Assembly (NCBI GenBank): GCA_027531445.1
Contig: JAPZRK010000019.1
Location: 23,302-87,301, forward strand
Reading direction: 5' to 3'
DNA: 64,000 nt
Source: Leptospira sp.
GTDB taxonomy: Bacteria > Spirochaetota > Leptospiria > Leptospirales > Leptospiraceae
Part shown: piece by piece, positions 52,814-61,622 of the stretch
Layout of the letters: each line of letters begins with the position of its first letter
Numbering within the stretch: the stretch's first letter is position 1
Program-made: the position numbers and the translations under genes
Notes under the pieces: generated by a model
What the model was told of the DNA's origin: nothing
Database searches by the model: none
The model's input: the letters and a program-made list of their open reading frames with translations, nothing else

Positions 52814-54816
52814 AAGGAGATACCCTCCTTCTTTAGAAGTTGCAAAAAATCATTTTCATTGATAGTAATCACACCCAACTCATTTGCTTTTTCTAACTTT
52901 GATCCAGCTCCAGTTCCGTAAAGCAAATGAGTGGTTTTAGAAGATACGGACGAAACTTTCCTTCCACCATGTTTTGTAATTATATCCATTGCTATATCTC
53001 TAGGCTGGAAATTCTCAAAGCTTCCGGTAACACACCAAGATTGTCCTAAAAACGGTTGAATATCACTCTTCTCTTTTTCATCTGATGTGAATCTAACACC
53101 TAATGACATTAATTGTTTAACCATTTGTTTGGTTTCTTTATCTTTTGTATAAAACAATAGTGCGGCGATAGTTCGAGGGCCGATTCCATGAAAGGTTTCG
53201 AGTTCTTTTTCCGCCTCACTTTGATTGCACAAGTTCACCAATTTTTCCCATGAATCTATGGCCTGCTCAATGAGGATTTCAGTTACCTTGGGACCAATTT
53301 CATTCAATCCGAGGGATGGAAGTGTAAACCGAAAATCTTTTTCCTTTGATTTTTCAATACTTGCAAGTATGATTTGAACTGATTTCTCTCCGAAACCATC
53401 TAACGCTTGTATTTTATCCTTTAATTTATGTAAACTATAAAGATCTGGTATTTTTTTGATCCATCCCAATTCATAAAAAATTTCAATCTGACGTTCACCT
53501 AACCCTTCGATATTCATTTGTTTTTTGGAACAATAAAAAATTAGAGTGTTTTTCTCTCTCTCTGGGCAAGCTCGATTTGTGCAGAAAAAATCTACAGAAT
53601 CATCAACCTTGGTAAGCTTAGATTTACACGAAGGACAATTTGTTGGAAGTTTAAATACCCCTTTTGGAGGTGCTTGAACTATCTTTTCAACAGCTGGTAT
53701 GATTTCTCCTCGTTTCGAGATGAGCACCTTTGCTCCGATTCCAGCACCTAATGTATCTATATAATCCTGATTGTGGAGAGTTGCATATGTAACCGTTGTT
53801 CCACCGAGTGCAATTGGTGTAACTTTTGCTCGAGGTGTTATTTTGCCTGTGCGGCCGATTGCAAAATCAATCTCTTCAATCACCGTCTCCTTTAATAAGG
53901 CATCAAATTTAAATGCTCGTGCCCATCTAGGTGAGTGAGATGTCTCTCCTAAAGAGTCTCGCAAAGCCAATGAGTTAACTTTAATTACTAAACCGTCAAC
54001 AGGGAATGGCATTTTATCTTTTCTATCATTGTACTTTTTGATTTTTCCTAATACATCTTTGCCAGAAAGGATTTCCGTATCTGGGGCTAAGGGAAAACCA
54101 TCATCTTTAAGAATTTTCAATATTTCGAAATGAGTTTGAATTTTTTTTCTTCCTTTAGGAAGAAAAGCATCATATAAAAAAATCCTTAACGGTCGCTTTG
54201 CGACTTCATTGGGATCTTTCTGTTTGATTGAACCTGCCGCTAGATTTCTGGGATTGGCAAATTTTCCGCCAAATTCTTCATTAAACTCTTCGAACTCAGC
54301 GAAATTCATAAAAATTTCGCCTCTTACTGTAATTGATAACTTTGATTTTAAATTTTGGGGAAGAGATTTAATCGTTTTTACATTTTCGGTTACAACGTCG
54401 CCTATGCCACCGGAACCTCGAGTTACACAAGTTTCTAGTATCCCATTCTCATAATATAGAATCATTGAGGCACCGTCTATCTTCCATTCGACCGAATATT
54501 CTAAGTCGATACCAGTTTTTATAATCCAATCAGAAAGTTCTTCCAAATTGTATGTATTTTCCAATGATAGCACCGGAATTTGATGTTTGAACTTTGTAAA
54601 TTGATTGGTCAGGTCAGAACCTACACTCTTTGTAGGTGAGTTTTTGAGGGAAAGATGCGGATGATCTTTTTCTAATTTTTTGAGTTCGGAGAAAAGACTA
54701 TCGTACTCCTGATCTGAAATGGATGGGGAGTTATCTTTGTAATATCTTTCGTTATGCGAATTAATTTCTTTAGTAAGTTTTTTGATTCGCTTAGATATTG
54801 ATTCTTCTGATTCCAA
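52810..54816 (-). CDS. ligA: NAD-dependent DNA ligase
   Basis: 668 aa, full length. The adenylation Lys lies in EWKIDGA (KxDG motif, ~112). The OB-fold region follows, then a zinc finger (CPSC, CTNRAC), helix-hairpin-helix repeats (~450-580) and a C-terminal BRCT domain (GQSWCVTGSFENFQPRDIA). It seals Okazaki fragments and repair nicks. It starts directly at the stop of the M23 peptidase gene. Confidence 0.97.
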   Translation of the reverse strand: MESEESISKRIKKLTKEINSHNERYYKDNSPSISDQEYDSLFSELKKLEKDHPHLSLKNSPTKSVGSDLTNQFTKFKHQIPVLSLENTYNLEELSDWIIKTGIDLEYSVEWKIDGASMILYYENGILETCVTRGSGGIGDVVTENVKTIKSLPQNLKSKLSITVRGEIFMNFAEFEEFNEEFGGKFANPRNLAAGSIKQKDPNEVAKRPLRIFLYDAFLPKGRKKIQTHFEILKILKDDGFPLAPDTEILSGKDVLGKIKKYNDRKDKMPFPVDGLVIKVNSLALRDSLGETSHSPRWARAFKFDALLKETVIEEIDFAIGRTGKITPRAKVTPIALGGTTVTYATLHNQDYIDTLGAGIGAKVLISKRGEIIPAVEKIVQAPPKGVFKLPTNCPSCKSKLTKVDDSVDFFCTNRACPEREKNTLIFYCSKKQMNIEGLGERQIEIFYELGWIKKIPDLYSLHKLKDKIQALDGFGEKSVQIILASIEKSKEKDFRFTLPSLGLNEIGPKVTEILIEQAIDSWEKLVNLCNQSEAEKELETFHGIGPRTIAALLFYTKDKETKQMVKQLMSLGVRFTSDEKEKSDIQPFLGQSWCVTGSFENFQPRDIAMDIITKHGGRKVSSVSSKTTHLLYGTGAGSKLEKANELGVITINENDFLQLLKKEGISF

Positions 54817-55830
54817 TCAATAGATTCCTGATTGCATGTATTCTTCTGGGTCCAATTTGCCATCGTCGGAAACAAGTATTTCATAGTGCAGGTGAGGTCC
54901 GGTAACGTTGCCAGTTGCTCCAACTTCAGCAATGATATCTCCTTGTTTGACTTCTTGACCCATACGAACTAAGATACGGGAACAATGTCCATACAGTGTA
55001 CTGAAGCCATATTCGTGTTGTAAGATGATATGATGTCCATAACCAACGTTACCGTAAGAAACTTTGACGACCTTACCCGGGGCAGTTGCATAAATCGGCG
55101 TTCCGGTAGCATTGGCAAGGTCAACTCCATCATGATACTCCCAATATCCTGAGGTTGGAGATTTTCTCATTCCAAAAGGAGATGTTAGATTATAAGAATA
55201 TAACGGATTTTGGAGTGGTGTAGCAGATAAAATAGCCGCACGTTGTGATAGAAAATCAAAATTTACATCAGCTAATTTTCGATAAGCATCCATTCGGTGC
55301 TTTAAAGTCCTTAGATCATAGATTTCGTTCAAATATTTTCGTCCAACATCCAGTTGTTTGTCTTCCAATTCTTCTTTTTGAAGAAAGTCGTAAGCTGTCG
55401 TTTTCAGGCTATCCTCAGGTGGAATTTTGAGTAGTTCTTCATCTTGCCCGTCGATAAGAGTAAACATTTCGAGAAGGTTTTCATTTAACTTGGAATATTC
55501 TTCACTTAGCTCCTCAAACTGGTTTGTATGAGCAAGATAGCTATCGAAGTAATTTCCGTAGATTTCTGAGAGCTGATCAATCTGTGACTGGGTATTACTA
55601 GAGCGCACAATGGCAAAAATTGTGATTGTTAAGAGTGAGACGGTGAGAGCTAAATAAAAAAGAATCGTGAATACAGAAATTTGAAAATGAAAGGAGCTGT
55701 CATAACCATGCGGAATCACCAAAATGGTCATTCTTTGGTGTCCTTTTTCTTTCACCAAGTCAATCTGTTTCTTGATTTTAGGATTATCTTGTGAGAAAAC
55801 AGATTTAAGGTCTTCTATTTTTTTCTTCAT
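54817..55830 (-). CDS. M23-family (LytM) peptidase, membrane-anchored
   Basis: 337 aa. One membrane helix (~47-70, TILFYLALTVSLLTITIFAI), a coiled-coil region (~85-200), and a C-terminal LytM domain with the zinc ligands HDGVD and HLHYE, plus GNVGYGHHIILQHEYGFSTL. The catalytic residues look intact, so it may cleave peptidoglycan cross-links. Its start codon overlaps that of the divergent SanA-like gene on the opposite strand (CATG at 55828-55831). Confidence 0.88.
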   Translation of the reverse strand: MKKKIEDLKSVFSQDNPKIKKQIDLVKEKGHQRMTILVIPHGYDSSFHFQISVFTILFYLALTVSLLTITIFAIVRSSNTQSQIDQLSEIYGNYFDSYLAHTNQFEELSEEYSKLNENLLEMFTLIDGQDEELLKIPPEDSLKTTAYDFLQKEELEDKQLDVGRKYLNEIYDLRTLKHRMDAYRKLADVNFDFLSQRAAILSATPLQNPLYSYNLTSPFGMRKSPTSGYWEYHDGVDLANATGTPIYATAPGKVVKVSYGNVGYGHHIILQHEYGFSTLYGHCSRILVRMGQEVKQGDIIAEVGATGNVTGPHLHYEILVSDDGKLDPEEYMQSGIY

Positions 55831-56551
55831 GGATCAACTCAGAATCTACATATATAGAACAAAGCGTTTCCTTTCTCTGGTCAAGTGGAAATCCCTGATC
55901 AAAGTATTGGGAATCCTGTTCTTACTCATAGCCTTGGTGGGTTTTTATGTGGATCACCAATTTGACCTAGCCTACGACAATTCTGTGCATTCTGCCGATC
56001 TCCAACAATTGCCTTTTGCCCAGGTAGCAATCATACCAGGAGCATCCGTTCACGGGAAAACTCCCTCCACCATTCTCTCTGATAGATTGCAGTGCGGTCT
56101 AGATTTGTATAAAGCCGGAAAGGTGAAAAAAATTCTTCTATCTGGTGATAATGGACAATCGGATTATAACGAATTAAAACCGATGTTAGATTTTATGCTT
56201 CGCAATCAAGTAAATCCAGAGGATTTATTCGTTGATCATGCTGGTTTTCGAACACTTGATACGTTGATTCGAGCAAAGGAAGTGTTTCAAGTCAAAGAGG
56301 CGATCTTCGTAAGTCAAAATTTTTTCTTGCCTCGCGCCATTTACTTAGGTCTAGAACTCAATCTGACTTTGTATGCGTACGAATGTAATCTGCGAGTTTA
56401 CAAAAAAGAAGGCTTTTACGGCTTACGAGAATTTTTTGCCCGACAACTCGCACTTTGGGATATAGTTTGGGATACGCCTCCAAAGTACCTTGGAAATCCT
56501 TATCCTATCGAAGGAAGTGGAGTGGAAACTTGGAAAGGATCTATTTTTTAA
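55829..56551 (+). CDS. SanA/YdcF-like DUF218 membrane protein
   Basis: About 240 aa. One N-terminal membrane helix (LIKVLGILFLLIALVGFYV), then the DUF218 domain: VAIIPGASVHGKTPSTILSD, KVKKILLSGDNGQSDYNEL, and VSQNFFLPRAIYLGLELNL, as in SanA, a factor in envelope barrier function. The start (ATG at 55829) has no clear ribosome site and shares bases with the start of the M23 gene opposite. Reading further upstream would run through that gene antisense, so I reject the longer form. Confidence 0.82.
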   Translation: MDQLRIYIYRTKRFLSLVKWKSLIKVLGILFLLIALVGFYVDHQFDLAYDNSVHSADLQQLPFAQVAIIPGASVHGKTPSTILSDRLQCGLDLYKAGKVKKILLSGDNGQSDYNELKPMLDFMLRNQVNPEDLFVDHAGFRTLDTLIRAKEVFQVKEAIFVSQNFFLPRAIYLGLELNLTLYAYECNLRVYKKEGFYGLREFFARQLALWDIVWDTPPKYLGNPYPIEGSGVETWKGSIF

Positions 56552-56582
56552 ACCAAAATAATGTCTAATAAATAAGGAATCA

Positions 56583-57134
56583 ATGATGAACCGAATTAAA
56601 CACCTAACGAGCATAATAGCTTTTATGCTAGCAACCAATGTTTTTGGTGCAGAGATTATAAAAAAAGAAATTAGTTTTTTTGTAAATCATACCACTGCCA
56701 ATGTAACTGGTATTTGTAACGAAATTAATTTCACACCTGTAAATTTACAAGTAGTTGGCAAATCTGCTTACACAATAAAGTCACCTTTTACAATTACGAT
56801 TCCTCTGAAAAAAATTACATCTGGTGATGATGGTCGAGATGCACATATTCAAGAAATCCTTGGGTTGCCAGAATTCACAGATATCATCATTAAAGTCGAG
56901 TCCGTAAAACAAGAAGCAGAAAGATATCTAATATCAGGAAAGATGACCATTCATGGCAAAACTAGGGAATTTGTATCTTATGCGAATTTAGAAACGAGCC
57001 AAACTTCTATCATTCAAATTGATGGAACTGCCACCGCAAAGTTTTCTGAATATGAATTGGAAAATCCTTCGCTTCTATTTATGAAAGCAAAAGATACAAT
57101 CGAAATCAAATATTCGTTTCAACTGAAAAAATAA
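56583..57134 (+). CDS. Second YceI-like secreted protein
   Basis: 183 aa. Signal peptide ending VFGA before EIIKKE. YceI pattern: ISFFVNHTTANVTGICNEIN, then a run of polar strands with DDGRDAHIQEILGLPEFTDI and KMTIHGKTREF. It is distinct from the YceI gene at 52202, sharing the fold but little sequence. It lies in line with the SanA-like gene, 31 nt downstream, and may be its partner. AAGGAATC precedes the ATG. Confidence 0.78.
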   Translation: MMNRIKHLTSIIAFMLATNVFGAEIIKKEISFFVNHTTANVTGICNEINFTPVNLQVVGKSAYTIKSPFTITIPLKKITSGDDGRDAHIQEILGLPEFTDIIIKVESVKQEAERYLISGKMTIHGKTREFVSYANLETSQTSIIQIDGTATAKFSEYELENPSLLFMKAKDTIEIKYSFQLKK

Positions 57135-57136
57135 AT

Positions 57137-58015
57137 TTACTTATCTTTGAATAAAATGACCAAACGATTGTATTTTAATATAATTTTTTTGGTCATTTCT
57201 TCCCCATTTTTATTGATATCTGGATGATACTTTTTAAGTAATTCTTTGAATTTCTTTTTCAGATCATTCAATGTACAATCGATATCAAGATTAAAGAAGG
57301 CCAATAATTCTTCGATCTCAAGATTAATCTTCTTTGTTTTACTTTTTTTCTTTGGTTTTTCCGAACGAATTCTTCCAAATAACTCATAATAAGTGCGGTC
57401 TCTAAATTCTTTCGTAATATCGCGAAAGTTTAGAATTTTTGTAGGCATTAAGGCTTGTAAATATTCTTTAAGGAATTCCTCGGCACCGTATTCTGCATGT
57501 ATTTCGCGAGATTCAATAAAAAAGTAAATGGCTCGATTAATAAAAAAATCCAATTCAAACTTATCCATTAAATATGAATCTACTGCATCATCGAAATCAA
57601 TTGTGGCAGTTGCTAGTAATAGTAAAAGTTCTTTGTCGAGTTTGTGGTTTTCGATCGTCCTTTGGATGAGCGATTTAAATGATTCACGAAGTTCATATAA
57701 CGGACGTTCACCAAAAAAAACTCCTCCTCGTAAAAAATCACCAGGTACGTCATCCAAGTTTAAGATATCTTCCAGAAAATCGATAAGCAGATCTCCATCA
57801 ATTTCATGGAATCCACCTGATAAGGACATCTGCGGCTTAGATGCTCGAAATTGATAAAGCTTTCGAAGACAGTCTTCCTTCTTCATTTCAAGAAGTTCTG
57901 CGAGACGGTCGTAAGTCAAAAACCAGCGCAAATCATCACTTTGATTTTGTAATTCAAAAATTACGTCGGCAAGAATTTGTCTGGATCTTGATGTATCGGT
58001 TTGGGATACCATCAT
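57137..58015 (-). CDS. Protein with C-terminal J domain
   Basis: 292 aa. The last ~60 residues form a J domain with the HPD motif: DCTLNDLKKKFKELLKKYHPD (cut to KKKFKELLKKYHPDINKNGE). The first ~225 residues are a mostly helical region of unknown family, with FFINRAIYFFIESREIHAEY. A J domain at the C-terminus, not the N-terminus, is less common and suggests a client-binding adaptor that calls DnaK. It is divergent from the AidB-like gene. Confidence 0.75.
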   Translation of the reverse strand: MMVSQTDTSRSRQILADVIFELQNQSDDLRWFLTYDRLAELLEMKKEDCLRKLYQFRASKPQMSLSGGFHEIDGDLLIDFLEDILNLDDVPGDFLRGGVFFGERPLYELRESFKSLIQRTIENHKLDKELLLLLATATIDFDDAVDSYLMDKFELDFFINRAIYFFIESREIHAEYGAEEFLKEYLQALMPTKILNFRDITKEFRDRTYYELFGRIRSEKPKKKSKTKKINLEIEELLAFFNLDIDCTLNDLKKKFKELLKKYHPDINKNGEEMTKKIILKYNRLVILFKDK

Positions 58016-58096
58016 TCTTGTTTTTATTATGAAACCAATTTAGCAAGGAGTTTCTTTTTTGCTAGTGAAACCTGTTCCTTTTTCTTTTCTGGAAGT

Positions 58097-59812
58097 ATGA
58101 ATCATCATATTTCGGAACATCCCTCATTGAGTCCTTATGATATCTCACTTTATAAAGGTTTGAGAGGAAATAATTTTTATGAGATGGATAGGGCACTGCA
58201 AAGAATGGTGAGCAGATACTCTGAAACGTTCTCGATTGAACACAAAACTGCTATGATTGCGCACATTCGGGGTTATGGGGATTTGGTTGGTGGAAGATTG
58301 GATGAGCTCACTGAAAAATGCCATAAAGAAGGAAAATATGGTGAGATCGTCAAGTTTGATCGGACAGGGTCCCGAATTGACGAAATTGTCTACTCTGCAG
58401 AACAGCTTGAGTCTCGAAAATTATCATTTGATTACGGCGTAGTCAATCTGGATTTCCATAAAGAATGGAAGTATTCTTTCCCAAATATACACCGTTATGC
58501 GTTGGCATATTTGATGAATTTGAATGGCGAAGGTGGAGTTGCGTGTCCTCTTGCAATGACGGATGGTATGATCCTTGCGTTGAAAAAAATAGGAAGTGAA
58601 AAACAAAAATTAAAATATTTACCGTTAGTCGCGGGCGAAGGCAGTCCTTCTCATTTTATGGCAGGACAATATGTAACGGAAAGAGTTGGCGGAAGCAACG
58701 TTTCAGCGAACAGAACCATAGCTAAAAAAATGGATAATGGAAAATGGTCTCTCACTGGCGAAAAATGGTTCTGTTCCAATCCGGGTGATCTTTGGGTCAC
58801 TACTGCAAAGATTGAAGGTACAAATACGATTGGTATGTTTCTTGTGCCAAGATTCAAGGAAAATGGAAGTTTAAACGGACATCATATCCTTAGAAAAAAA
58901 GACATCATAGGTTCACGTGGAAAGCTAACGGTTGAAATAATTTATGATCAAACAGAAGCAGAAGAGTTTGGAAGACCAAGTCATGGTCTTGTCAACCTAA
59001 TCAAATATATAATCAAAATATCCCGAATTCATGTAGGACTTGGTGCTTGTGGCAATTCTAGACGCGCCGTGATGGAAGCATTAGAGTATAGCAAATGGAG
59101 AACTGCCTTTGGAAAACAAGTCAACGAATTTTCTATATTTGCACGTCAATTGGCCGAAATGCAAATTTTGCAAACCGCTATGACGTTTGTGAATTTTCGA
59201 TCCGTTGATCTAGCAGAAAAAGAACACCTAGCAAGCGAAATATATATTCCCTTGCTTAAATTTAAATCGTCATCGCAAGCTTCATGGATTACACAACGTG
59301 CGATTTTGAGTTTAGGCGGGAATGGAATTGTAGGAGATTTTTCACCTCTGCCTCGCTTACATAACGACTCGATTATCAATGAGACTTGGGAAGGTACACA
59401 TCTCATCATCACAAACCATGTACTACATGCATTAAATAAATCTAAAATATTTGTCGCATTACAAGATATAATCTCAAATTTAACTTTAGAATCTTCACAG
59501 TTTCCTGTTTTAAGTTATGCAGTGCAAGTTCATCATTCAAAGAATGAGAAATTCAATCGTATCATTTTATCAGAGTCGAAAGAATGGAAAGAAATGAACA
59601 GAGTCTACATTGCTGAGTTGGCATATGAGGTGATAGCATTAGCCGAATTAATTGAACAAGCAGTTTACGATTTAAAACAACATTCCGCATCCATTTATGT
59701 CGATTTTGCTAATGCTTATGCAGAAATCATTGAAAATGGAATTGATTTTCTGAGAAATCTGGATGGAGTCTTAAACGATCCTCTGAAAGTGAATAATCTC
59801 CTAAGCTATTAA
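58097..59812 (+). CDS. Acyl-CoA dehydrogenase-family flavoprotein, AidB-like
   Basis: About 571 aa; I use the ATG at 58097 (ribosome-like CTGGAAG upstream) and not the earlier one at 58001, which overlaps the J-domain gene. The middle holds the ACAD core: QYVTERVGGSNVSANRT, TGEKWFCSNPGDLWV, FLVPRFKENGSLNG, and the late ETWEGTH where the family has its catalytic Glu. These details match AidB and its relatives more closely than beta-oxidation enzymes. The last ~120 residues are a helical extension. The AEC permease starts at its last base. Confidence 0.82.
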   Translation: MNHHISEHPSLSPYDISLYKGLRGNNFYEMDRALQRMVSRYSETFSIEHKTAMIAHIRGYGDLVGGRLDELTEKCHKEGKYGEIVKFDRTGSRIDEIVYSAEQLESRKLSFDYGVVNLDFHKEWKYSFPNIHRYALAYLMNLNGEGGVACPLAMTDGMILALKKIGSEKQKLKYLPLVAGEGSPSHFMAGQYVTERVGGSNVSANRTIAKKMDNGKWSLTGEKWFCSNPGDLWVTTAKIEGTNTIGMFLVPRFKENGSLNGHHILRKKDIIGSRGKLTVEIIYDQTEAEEFGRPSHGLVNLIKYIIKISRIHVGLGACGNSRRAVMEALEYSKWRTAFGKQVNEFSIFARQLAEMQILQTAMTFVNFRSVDLAEKEHLASEIYIPLLKFKSSSQASWITQRAILSLGGNGIVGDFSPLPRLHNDSIINETWEGTHLIITNHVLHALNKSKIFVALQDIISNLTLESSQFPVLSYAVQVHHSKNEKFNRIILSESKEWKEMNRVYIAELAYEVIALAELIEQAVYDLKQHSASIYVDFANAYAEIIENGIDFLRNLDGVLNDPLKVNNLLSY

Positions 59813-60720
59813 TGTCGAATTTTATTTTACTTACCATTTGTTTTTCTTTAGGAATTGTATTTAGGTTGTCTAAAAAATTTCCGGAAAACACTCCTCAAGT
59901 TTTGAACGCATTTGTGCTTAATGTTTCTTTGCCCGCCTTGGTTTTGTTACATGTACACAATATACAAATTTCAGCTGATATTTTTTTGCCAGCGCTTATG
60001 CCGTGGATAGTGTTTTTATTTTCGTTTTTACTACTGTATATTCTTTATATTCTGAAACGAATAGATTATAAAACATTAATATGTTTGTCGCTTACATCAG
60101 GTTTAGGAAATACATCATTTGTTGGGATTCCACTTTTACAGTCTTACTTAGGAAATGGGGCTATCGGTTATGCAATCATATCTGATCAATTAGGTACGTT
60201 TTTAGTCTTAAGTTTTCCTGGATTGATTCTAGCTAATTTAGCGGAGAAAGGTACTTGGGATATCAAATTTTTAATCAGAAGAGTTTTCACTTTTACACCC
60301 GTAATTGCACTGTGTTTGGCTATTCTATTTCGATTGTTTGCATACCCTGAGTGGTTGGAGCTAGTCTTACAAAGATTGGGCGATACGTTGTCACCATTGG
60401 CACTTGTGTCTGTGGGATTTTTATTAAATTTGCGAACACTTAAAGGTCATAAATTGCTTTTGTTATTGGGACTTAGTATTAAGTTGATACTTGCTCCTAC
60501 GATTATAATCTTAATATATTGCTCTATCACGCCGAATCGTTTGATGTTTGAGACCATTGTCTTGGAGGCAGCTATGGCGCCTATGGTGACCTCAACGATA
60601 GTTGCTATTGACAGAAACTTAGCTCCTCATTTAGCAAGTCTTATGTTGGGAGTTGGTATACCGTTTTCATTTTTGACCACTTATTGTTTTTTGTTACTAT
60701 TAAAATCAGGATACATATGA
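59812..60720 (+). CDS. AEC-family (auxin efflux carrier-type) permease
   Basis: 302 aa with about ten membrane helices in two halves. NAFVLNVSLPALVLLHVHN is the typical first half with a broken helix; LTSGLGNTSFVGIPLLQSYL and VLEAAMAPMVTSTIVAIDRN follow. Such proteins carry carboxylates or amino-acid-like anions. Its start shares one base with the stop of the AidB-like gene, and its stop overlaps the next gene (ATGA), so three genes are coupled. Confidence 0.87.
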   Translation: MSNFILLTICFSLGIVFRLSKKFPENTPQVLNAFVLNVSLPALVLLHVHNIQISADIFLPALMPWIVFLFSFLLLYILYILKRIDYKTLICLSLTSGLGNTSFVGIPLLQSYLGNGAIGYAIISDQLGTFLVLSFPGLILANLAEKGTWDIKFLIRRVFTFTPVIALCLAILFRLFAYPEWLELVLQRLGDTLSPLALVSVGFLLNLRTLKGHKLLLLLGLSIKLILAPTIIILIYCSITPNRLMFETIVLEAAMAPMVTSTIVAIDRNLAPHLASLMLGVGIPFSFLTTYCFLLLLKSGYI

Positions 60721-61622
60721 ATTTACGTTTTGTTTCACTACTCATTCTTGCGATGATTTCTTGGGGTTTTTCTTGGCCGATTGCGAAAATGATCGCTCAC
60801 TCCGTTCCGATTCATGTTCTTGTATTTTGGCGTTTTTTAATGACCTTTCTTTCGGTGATTCCGCTTATGTTTTTTTTAAAGATTCCTTTTTCTCTCAAAT
60901 CGGGGAAAGACTACTTTGACGTCCTGATCGGAGGAATTGTCTACTTATTATACAATCAATTCTTTTTCCTCGGTTTGGAGAAAGGTCTTCCTGGAGCTGG
61001 AGGAGTATTAGTAACAACGTTAAATCCAATCGTCACTTTTTTCATAGTAGCGCTTGTTTTGCGAAGAGGTATTAGTAAACGACAATCGATTGGACTTTTT
61101 TTTGGATTGATAGGCGGTCTAACAATTCTTAAAGTGTGGGAATTGAATCTTGAGAAACTTATTTCTTCAGGAAATGCATTCTTTTTAATCGCTTCATTTG
61201 TCTGGGCTTTACTTTCTTTAAATAGTCAAAGGTCAGGAAAAAGTATGTCTCCGATTGCCTATAGTTTTTATGTTTATGGCATAGGTTCATTGATTGAATT
61301 TTTGATATCGTTTAAAGATCCTGCTTTTCTTCATGTTTGGGATTTAGATGGTCATTTTTGGTTGAGTATTTTTTATCTTTCAGTAATATCTACGACGTTT
61401 GGAACGACAGTGTATTTTTATGCTGCAACTAGGTTGGGTTCGGACATCGCAAGTTCTTTCATTTTTATCGTCCCACTCTCAGCTTACATTTCGAGTCTTT
61501 TGATTATGGATGAGCTCTTCCAAATTCCTGTCATTATTGGAGGATGTTTTGCTATCATTGCAGTATACTTGATCAACTCCGGTAAACGCCAAATTAACAT
61601 TGAATCGAGCCCGGAAAACTAG
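60717..61622 (+). CDS. EamA/DMT-family permease
   Basis: About 301 aa with ten membrane helices in two EamA repeats: MISWGFSWPIAKMIAHSVPI, FWRFLMTFLSVIPLMFFLKI, then GLFFGLIGGLTILKVWELNL and IFIVPLSAYISSLLIMDELF. It exports or imports small metabolites. The ATG at 60717 overlaps the AEC stop codon; an upstream ATG at 60684 is in the AEC gene and is less likely. Its last 4 nt (CTAG) overlap the convergent fusion gene. Confidence 0.87.
   Translation: MNLRFVSLLILAMISWGFSWPIAKMIAHSVPIHVLVFWRFLMTFLSVIPLMFFLKIPFSLKSGKDYFDVLIGGIVYLLYNQFFFLGLEKGLPGAGGVLVTTLNPIVTFFIVALVLRRGISKRQSIGLFFGLIGGLTILKVWELNLEKLISSGNAFFLIASFVWALLSLNSQRSGKSMSPIAYSFYVYGIGSLIEFLISFKDPAFLHVWDLDGHFWLSIFYLSVISTTFGTTVYFYAATRLGSDIASSFIFIVPLSAYISSLLIMDELFQIPVIIGGCFAIIAVYLINSGKRQINIESSPEN

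Noticed and set aside
52810..54816. ligA checked for frameshift or loss of the zinc finger or BRCT domain
   Set aside because: All domains and the KxDG motif are present in one frame of normal length.
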